From the NCBI GenBank assembly GCA_026400535.1, contig JAPLOU010000040.1, positions 62,001 to 126,000 of the forward strand: DNA of 64,000 bases, in the 5' to 3' direction. Below, in pieces: positions 58,986 to 64,000 of this stretch. The notes under the pieces are model-generated. The model was given only the letters and a program-made list of their open reading frames with translations. It was not told the origin of the DNA and did no database searches. Each line of letters starts with the position of its first letter. Within the stretch, counting starts at the first letter, position 1. Source of the stretch: Hyphomicrobiales bacterium. Lineage in GTDB: Bacteria; Pseudomonadota; Alphaproteobacteria; Rhizobiales; Beijerinckiaceae. The translations under genes were made by a program, and so were the position numbers.

Positions 58986-60590
58986 ATGACGATGCAGCGA
59001 CGGACCCTTCTGGCTGGCGCTGGCGCCGTCGGCGCGGCGGCGCTGACACGCAAGGCCCGCGCCCAGGGCGCGCCAATGCCCCGCTCAGGCGGCATCCTGA
59101 CGGTCGCCGCCGATACCGAGCCACGCAATCTGAACCCCGCCATGGTGGCCTCGAACGGGGTGTTCTACGTCGCCTCGAAAGTCATTGAACCGCTTGCGGA
59201 AATGACCACGCAGGGCGACGGCCTTGCGCCACGCCTCGCGACGCACTGGGAGGGCACGCCTGACGGGCGCTCGGTCACCTTCACCTTGCGCGAGGGCGTG
59301 AGCTGGCATGACGGCAGGCCGTTCAGCTCCGCGGATGTGGCGTTTTCGGCGATGCGCCTGTGGAAGCCCCTGCAGAATCTCGGGCGGGTCGTGTTCAAGG
59401 CCCTCGAGTCCGTCGACACGCCCGACGCCCGCACCGCCATTTTCCGCTTCAGCGAGCCGACGCCGTTCCAGATGATCCGCAATGCTGTGCCGGGCCTCGC
59501 CAGCGTCGTGCCACGGCACCTTTACGAGGTTGGGGACATCGCCGCCAATCCGGCCAACACCAGGCTGGTTGGCACAGGCCCGTTCCGGTTTGCCGAACAT
59601 CGACCAGGCGAGGTCTACCGGCTCGAGAAGAATCCCTCCTACTGGGAAGCGGGCCGACCCTATCTCGACCAGATCATCTTTCGGGTCCTGCCGGACCGGG
59701 GCGCGATCGCCGCGGCGCTCGAGGCGAACCAGATCCAGCTGGCCGCCTTTTCAGCGGTGCCGCTCGCCGACATGGAGCGGCTGGCCAGGGTGCCCGGCAT
59801 CGCGGTCATTCCGCAGGGCTATGACGGGATCACCTACCAGCTCACCGTCGAGATCAACCATCGCCGCAAGGAGTTGGCGGATGCGCGGGTGCGCCGGGCC
59901 ATCGCCCATGCGATCGACCGCAGATTCGTTGTCGACACCATCTTTCTGGGTTATGCCAAACCGTCGACAGGGCCCGTTCCCGCGTTCGACAGGCAGTTCT
60001 ACACGGCAGACGTGCCATCGACGCCCTTCGACCGCCGCCGGGCGGAAGCCCTGCTGGACGAGGCAGGGCTGCCACGCGGCGCCAATGGCATGCGCTTTTC
60101 GCTGCGCCTGCTGCCGGCCCCATGGTTCGAACAGACCCGCCAGTTCGGCGACTATCTCCGGCAGGCCTTGCGCGCCGTCGGCATCGATGCGCAGATCGTC
60201 AACAACGACGCCCCGGCGCACCTGCGCGCGGTCTACACCGACCATGCCTTCGATCTTGCCATCGGCTCGCCGGTCTACCGCAACGACCCGGCCATCTCGA
60301 CCACGATCCTGTACGAAAGCGGGCTGCCGGCAGGCGTTCCCTTCGCCAACCAGTATGGCTATGCCAGCGTCGACATGGACGGGCTCATCCGGCGCGCCGC
60401 CGGCACGATCGACACCGCCGAACGCACGGCGCTGTACCAGTCCTTCCAGAAACTGGCCGGAACGGAGCTGCCGCTCATCCATGTCGCGGAATTCACCTTC
60501 ATCACGGTCGCGCGGCGCTCGGTGATGAATGTGGCCAACAACCCGCGCTGGGCGACATCACACTGGGCTGACACGTGGCTGTCGTCCTGA
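58986..60590 (+). CDS. Peptide-type ABC transporter substrate-binding protein
   Basis: SBP_bac_5 family receptor, 534 aa. A twin-arginine-like leader MQRRTLLAGAGAVGAA ends KARAQ. The mature N-terminus GGILTVAADTEPRNLNPAM is followed by APRLATHWEGTPDGRSVTFTLREGVSWHDGRPFSSADVAFS and the later VRRAIAHAIDRRFVVDTIF. The start is the ATG at 58986, 10 nt after GGGAG; the ATG at 58977 is too close. It heads an operon with two permeases and amide/ring-hydrolase-like enzymes, so the ligand may be a small amidated or cyclic amino-acid derivative. Confidence 0.9.
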   Translation: MTMQRRTLLAGAGAVGAAALTRKARAQGAPMPRSGGILTVAADTEPRNLNPAMVASNGVFYVASKVIEPLAEMTTQGDGLAPRLATHWEGTPDGRSVTFTLREGVSWHDGRPFSSADVAFSAMRLWKPLQNLGRVVFKALESVDTPDARTAIFRFSEPTPFQMIRNAVPGLASVVPRHLYEVGDIAANPANTRLVGTGPFRFAEHRPGEVYRLEKNPSYWEAGRPYLDQIIFRVLPDRGAIAAALEANQIQLAAFSAVPLADMERLARVPGIAVIPQGYDGITYQLTVEINHRRKELADARVRRAIAHAIDRRFVVDTIFLGYAKPSTGPVPAFDRQFYTADVPSTPFDRRRAEALLDEAGLPRGANGMRFSLRLLPAPWFEQTRQFGDYLRQALRAVGIDAQIVNNDAPAHLRAVYTDHAFDLAIGSPVYRNDPAISTTILYESGLPAGVPFANQYGYASVDMDGLIRRAAGTIDTAERTALYQSFQKLAGTELPLIHVAEFTFITVARRSVMNVANNPRWATSHWADTWLSS

Positions 60591-60612
60591 TCCGGCGATC
60601 GGGGCGGACGGC

Positions 60613-61593
60613 ATGAACCGCAGTGCGCGGATCGTGGTACTGCGTCTGGCAGGTGCCCTGCCAACGCTGCTGATCGTCGCGCTCGCCGCTTTCGCCTTGC
60701 TCGAATTTGCCCCCGGCGATGCGGTCGATGCCTATCTGGCCGAGACCGGAGGCGACGCCGGATACGCCGCCGAATTGCGGCGCAGGCTCGGTCTGGGCGG
60801 AACCGCGTGGGAACGTCTCGCTGGCTTCCTGTTATCGCTCGCCACGCTTGATCTTGGCCGCTCGGTCGTCTTCAGCCGTCCCGTGGTCAGCGTGATCGCG
60901 GAGCGGCTGCCCAACACCCTGCTGCTGATGGCGAGCACGACCCTGTTCGCCGCCGGGCTTGGGCTTCTGGGCGGAATGCTGGCTGGAGCGCGGCCAGGCT
61001 CCTGGCGTGACCGGGGCCTGTCGGTGACGGCCCTCGCTTTTCTCGCCATGCCGAGCTTCTGGCTTGGGCTGGTGCTCGTGGTCGCCTTCGCCGTGACCTG
61101 GCCACTCCTGCCGGTGGCGGGCCTGCGCGGCTTGACCGCGCCACCCGGCCTCGCCGCCGCCGTACTGGACACCGCCTGGCATCTGGTGCTGCCCACCATC
61201 GCGCTTGGAGCGGGCTACGTCGCATTATACCTGCGCACGCTGCGGGCCGGCATGCTCATGGCCTGGCAGGCCGATCATGTCCGCGCGGCGCAGGCCCGCG
61301 GCGTGTCAGACGGGGCCGTGCTGTGGCGCGCGGTGACACGGCCAGCGCTGCTGCCGACCGTCGTGATCGCAGGGCAGAACATCGGCACCCTGGTGGGCGG
61401 CAGCGTCGTGGTCGAGACGGTCTTTGCCATTCCAGGCATGGGCCGTCTGGCTTACGAGGCCGTCACCGGGCGCGACACCCCGCTGCTGCTGGGCGTGATC
61501 CTGAGCGCGACCGTTCTGGTGCTGGCGGTCAACCTGCTGGTTGATCTGCTGCTCGCCCGTCTCGACCCACGCATCGGGGTCGCCGATGCGTGA
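60613..61593 (+). CDS. ABC transporter permease, DppB type
   Basis: 326-aa membrane subunit: an N-terminal helix LLIVALAAFALLEFAPGDAVD, AWERLAGFLLSLATLDLGRSVVFSRPV (the DppB/GsiC pattern), and the EAA loop ARGVSDGAVLWRAVTRPALLPT followed by GGSVVVETVFAIPGMGRL. Its stop overlaps the following ATG. It begins 22 bp after the binding-protein gene. Confidence 0.92.
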   Translation: MNRSARIVVLRLAGALPTLLIVALAAFALLEFAPGDAVDAYLAETGGDAGYAAELRRRLGLGGTAWERLAGFLLSLATLDLGRSVVFSRPVVSVIAERLPNTLLLMASTTLFAAGLGLLGGMLAGARPGSWRDRGLSVTALAFLAMPSFWLGLVLVVAFAVTWPLLPVAGLRGLTAPPGLAAAVLDTAWHLVLPTIALGAGYVALYLRTLRAGMLMAWQADHVRAAQARGVSDGAVLWRAVTRPALLPTVVIAGQNIGTLVGGSVVVETVFAIPGMGRLAYEAVTGRDTPLLLGVILSATVLVLAVNLLVDLLLARLDPRIGVADA

Positions 61594-62416
61594 CGATCTG
61601 CTGGGCCGCGCCGCATTGACCGCCGAAGGCTTGATCGGCCTTTCGCTGCTTGTGGTGGCGGCGGCTCTGGCACTGGCTGCTCCGCTGCTGCTGCCAGGCG
61701 ACCCGTTCGACATCGTGGCAAGACCGCTGCTGCGGCCCCTCTCCGATCCCGCTCACCTGCTTGGCACCGACCGGCTGGGCCGCGACATCCTGGCAATGAT
61801 CGTCCATGGCGCGCGTCCGAGCCTCATCACGGCGCTGAGCGTGGCTGCGGTCGCGCTCGGGGTCGGGATGACCGCCGGCGCTGTGGCCGGCATGCTCGGC
61901 GGCGTCGCCGACGAGGTCATCATGCGCCTTGCGGACGCGGTGCAGACCGTGCCCTCCTTCGTGGTCGCGCTGGCGGTCCTGTCCGTTCTCGGCCCCTCGC
62001 TGCCTGGCCTGATCGCCGCGCTCGCGGTCAGCGCCTGGACGGCCCCGGCGCGCGTGGTGCGGTCCGAAGTCCTCAGGCTGCGCGGGGCGCCCTTCGTCGA
62101 AAGCTCGCTGCTGCTCGGCCGCGGGCGGATCCCGGTTGCCCTCACGGTCGTGCTTCCCAACGCGATCACGGTGGCGCTGGCCCTCAGTGCCGTGATCGTC
62201 GCCGGCGCCCTGCTCTCGGAAGCCGCCCTGTCCTTTCTCGGATTGGGCGATCCGAACCGCCCGAGCTGGGGCGCCCTGATCGCCGAGGGCCGGCAGGTGA
62301 TGCGCACCGCGCCCCATGTCATCATCGCGCCCGGCATGGCGCTGTTCCTGACCGTGCTTGGCGTCAGCCTTGTCGGCGAAGGCCTCGCCAAAGCCCTGTC
62401 GAAACAGACCAGTTGA
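61586..62416 (+). CDS. ABC transporter permease, DppC type
   Basis: 276-aa membrane subunit with the DppC hallmark LLGTDRLGRDILAMIVHGARPSL, ADAVQTVPSFVVALAVLSVLGP, the EAA loop LRLRGAPFVESSLLLGRGRIPVALTVVLPN and the ending SEAALSFLGLGDPNRPSWGALI. It overlaps DppB by 8 bp. No ATPase gene is found within the window; they must lie downstream or be shared with another system such as 31131-32740. Confidence 0.92.
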   Translation: MRDDLLGRAALTAEGLIGLSLLVVAAALALAAPLLLPGDPFDIVARPLLRPLSDPAHLLGTDRLGRDILAMIVHGARPSLITALSVAAVALGVGMTAGAVAGMLGGVADEVIMRLADAVQTVPSFVVALAVLSVLGPSLPGLIAALAVSAWTAPARVVRSEVLRLRGAPFVESSLLLGRGRIPVALTVVLPNAITVALALSAVIVAGALLSEAALSFLGLGDPNRPSWGALIAEGRQVMRTAPHVIIAPGMALFLTVLGVSLVGEGLAKALSKQTS

Positions 62417-62423
62417 GGACACG

Positions 62424-62909
62424 ATGCCCGCTTCTGCCGAGACCCTGCGCAACGAATTGGCCGATGCCTTCCGCAACCGGGCGCATCTGTACCGGCTCCT
62501 GCTTGACGTGCTGGGGGAGCGTCATGGCCCCGTGGAAGCCGAGGCCGTTCTGGCCGAGGTCTGCGAACGCCGCGGCCGCGAAGTGGCGCCGATCCTGTTC
62601 AGCGGCGTTGCGATCGAGCCCGAAGCCATCGCGCGCCGCTTCCTGTCGGTCAGTCCCGATGGCGGCGACCTTTATCCGCATGAGACGCTGAAAGCTGGTG
62701 ACGCCTTCACGATCAGGGTCCATGCCTGCCCGCTCAAGCAGGCCTGGCAGGATGCCGGACTGCCGCCCGGCCAGGTGGCACGCCTGTGCCGGATCGCCGG
62801 CGCCTTCGACCGTGGCCTTTTCGAAGCAGCCGGGCTGGGTTTCGCAAACTCGACCTGGAGCGACGCCAGAGGCGGCGGCTGCTGTCACATCACCCTCAAG
62901 CCAGCCTGA
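62424..62909 (+). CDS. L-2-amino-thiazoline-4-carboxylic acid hydrolase family protein
   Basis: 161-aa protein. Its C-terminal half has the ATC-hydrolase-family pattern: ACPLKQAWQDAGLPPGQ, RLCRIAGAFDRGLFEAAGLGF and the terminal GGGCCHITLKP. In Pseudomonas the prototype opens the thiazoline ring of L-ATC to N-carbamoyl-L-cysteine. Here the neighbouring carbamoyl-amino-acid hydrolase would release the amino acid. Substrate specificity is inferred, not proven. The ATG at 62424 follows GAGGAC, 7 bp after the permease stop. Confidence 0.75.
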   Translation: MPASAETLRNELADAFRNRAHLYRLLLDVLGERHGPVEAEAVLAEVCERRGREVAPILFSGVAIEPEAIARRFLSVSPDGGDLYPHETLKAGDAFTIRVHACPLKQAWQDAGLPPGQVARLCRIAGAFDRGLFEAAGLGFANSTWSDARGGGCCHITLKPA

Positions 62910-62921
62910 AAGGCGACCAAC

Positions 62922-63698
62922 ATGACACCTGGAACAGACCGGCTGGCCGGCCAGATCGCCGTGATCACCGGCGGAGCATCCGGCATCGGCTTCGCAAGCG
63001 CCACCCTGTTTGCCCAGGAAGGCGCCACGGTGGTGCTGGTCGACACGAACGCCGACGAACTGGCGACGGCCAGCGACGCCTTGCAACGCGACGGCGCAAC
63101 CGTGCTGACCTTGCAGGGCGATGTCGGGGACGAGGCGACCGTCGAGGCCCATCGCGCCGCGATCCTGGCACGCTTCGGCAGGATTGACGTCCTGCTGGCC
63201 GCGGCCGGCTTTTCCATGGGAACGGCCACTCCCGATACAACGCTCGAGGCCTGGGATGCGGTCATCCGGACCAACCTGACCGGGTCCTTTCTGTGGTGCC
63301 GGGCTGTGCTCGGCCCCATGCGCGCAGAGCGCTCCGGTTCGATCATCCTCGTCGGCTCGCAGCTTGCCTTTGCCGGTGGGCGGGCCAATGTCGCCTACCT
63401 CGCCAGCAAGGGCGGCGTTGTCAGCCTGATGCAGGCGCTTGCGGTCGACCATGCGGCAGAGGGTATCCGGGTCAACGCCGTGATCCCGGGTGCCATCGAT
63501 ACACCATTGCTGCGGCGGTCCTTCGGACGCAGCCCGGATCCCGCCGCGGCAAAGGCGCGTTCGGTGGCGCGCCATCCGCTCGGACGACTTGGCCTGCCCG
63601 AGGAGGTGGCGAAGGCGGTCCTGTTCCTCGCCAGCAGCGATTCAAGCTTCACCACCGGCTCGTGCCTGCGCGCGGACGGCGGCTGGCTCGCCGGCTAA
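62922..63698 (+). CDS. SDR-family oxidoreductase
   Basis: Classical short-chain dehydrogenase (258 aa): NAD(P)-binding TGGASGIGFA (about residues 16-25), acidic VLVDTN after beta-2 (suggesting NAD preference), LLAAAGFS (NAG equivalent), catalytic Ser in ILVGSQLAF, and the YxxxK pair in AYLASKGG. The C-terminal LASSDSSFTTGSCLRADGGW is typical. The substrate is unknown. Start ATG at 62922, 12 bp after the preceding gene, so within the operon. Confidence 0.92.
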   Translation: MTPGTDRLAGQIAVITGGASGIGFASATLFAQEGATVVLVDTNADELATASDALQRDGATVLTLQGDVGDEATVEAHRAAILARFGRIDVLLAAAGFSMGTATPDTTLEAWDAVIRTNLTGSFLWCRAVLGPMRAERSGSIILVGSQLAFAGGRANVAYLASKGGVVSLMQALAVDHAAEGIRVNAVIPGAIDTPLLRRSFGRSPDPAAAKARSVARHPLGRLGLPEEVAKAVLFLASSDSSFTTGSCLRADGGWLAG

Positions 63699-63859
63699 GC
63701 AACCGGTCGCCCTGGCACGGCCTATGCCTATGCGGATGGGCAACGCCGGGTGGCCCGGCCCGCCCTGACGTCATGGCAACAGGCGGTGGGGGCAGTTGTG
63801 CGGCGCCGCAGCCTTGTGTCTGCTGCATATAGCGAAGTCCATGGATGAGGGAGCGGTTG

Positions 63860-64000
63860 ATGGCGCGGATCATCACGGTTGCGGCGGCACAGATGGGGCC
63901 GATCCAGCGCAGCGACAGCAAGGCCTCCGTGGTGGCCCGCATGCTGGCGCTGATGGAGAAGGCCCATGGCATGGGCGCGAACCTCATCATCTACCCCGAA
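63860..64000 (+). CDS. N-carbamoyl-(D-)amino-acid hydrolase, N-terminal part (runs off the window)
   Basis: The first 47 codons read MARIITVAAAQMGPIQRSDS, then SVVARMLALMEKAHGMGANLII and YPE. The final Glu is the catalytic Glu of the nitrilase/carbon-nitrogen hydrolase superfamily, and the segment closely resembles N-carbamoyl-D-amino-acid hydrolases. A Shine-Dalgarno GAGGGAG precedes the ATG at 63860. The rest, including the Lys and Cys of the triad, lies beyond the end. It releases an amino acid, CO2 and NH3 from N-carbamoyl amino acids, matching the ATC-hydrolase neighbour. Confidence 0.85.
   Translation, partial: MARIITVAAAQMGPIQRSDSKASVVARMLALMEKAHGMGANLIIYPE

Overview
The window is GC-rich chromosomal DNA from an alphaproteobacterium, most likely order Hyphomicrobiales (Bosea/Phreatobacter-like). 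This placement rests on the tolB-pal-cpoB-tilS-ftsH-glmM order, the purA / small membrane protein / rpoH neighbourhood, a serC-serA pair with a structured leader, and many periplasmic-binding-protein transporters. It is an inference from gene content, not a database match.

Layout. (1) 0-21 kb is housekeeping: Tol-Pal envelope genes, TilS, FtsH, GlmM, an outer-membrane beta-barrel, SerC-SerA, a DCC thiol protein, an EamA exporter, a glutamine amidotransferase, a DUF4139 protein, PurA, RpoH, an RluD-type pseudouridine synthase and tRNA-Glu(CTC). (2) 21-27.4 kb lies directly 3' of that tRNA: a second outer-membrane protein, a TRAP transporter operon (dctP-dctQ-dctM) and a decayed zone with an ISAs1 transposase tail and a degraded copy of the 3' half of tRNA-Glu. 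It looks like an old island. (3) 27.4-39.4 kb: a complete five-gene peptide-type ABC importer, an AGE epimerase overlapping a mannose-1-phosphate guanylyltransferase/mannose-6-phosphate isomerase, RlmE with a Ppx/GppA phosphatase, a receiver protein with Glu at the phosphoacceptor position, and GlpK. (4) 39.5-48 kb starts at tRNA-Gln(CTG) and ends at a second copy of a 113-bp segment that begins inside the tRNA 3' end. Between the copies are broken IS630, ISNCY-like, IS1380 and IS3 fragments, a lipoprotein hydrolase, a carboxylesterase and a four-gene SsuABC/ThiXYZ-like ABC importer with two permeases. (5) 48-58.7 kb is accessory and stress/metal related: an APC permease, a BT1-like MFS protein, an ABC membrane domain without an ATPase, a DUF3309 micro-protein lacking a normal start codon, a perfect FNR-type box, a VIT1/CCC1 transporter, an atypical Nramp-like transporter, a baeRF (release-factor-like) protein and a cupin, with serine-recombinase and IS21 remnants and short dispersed repeats. 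(6) 59-64 kb: a peptide-type ABC importer (binding protein and two permeases) runs into an ATC-hydrolase-family protein, an SDR and the start of an N-carbamoyl amino-acid hydrolase. This looks like a catabolic operon for 2-aminothiazoline/cyclic-ureide compounds.

The most interesting features are the putative ATC/carbamoyl catabolic operon, the two tRNA-anchored island scars, the baeRF-Nramp-VIT1 operon, and two proteins with altered key positions (the receiver Glu and the DUF3309 start).
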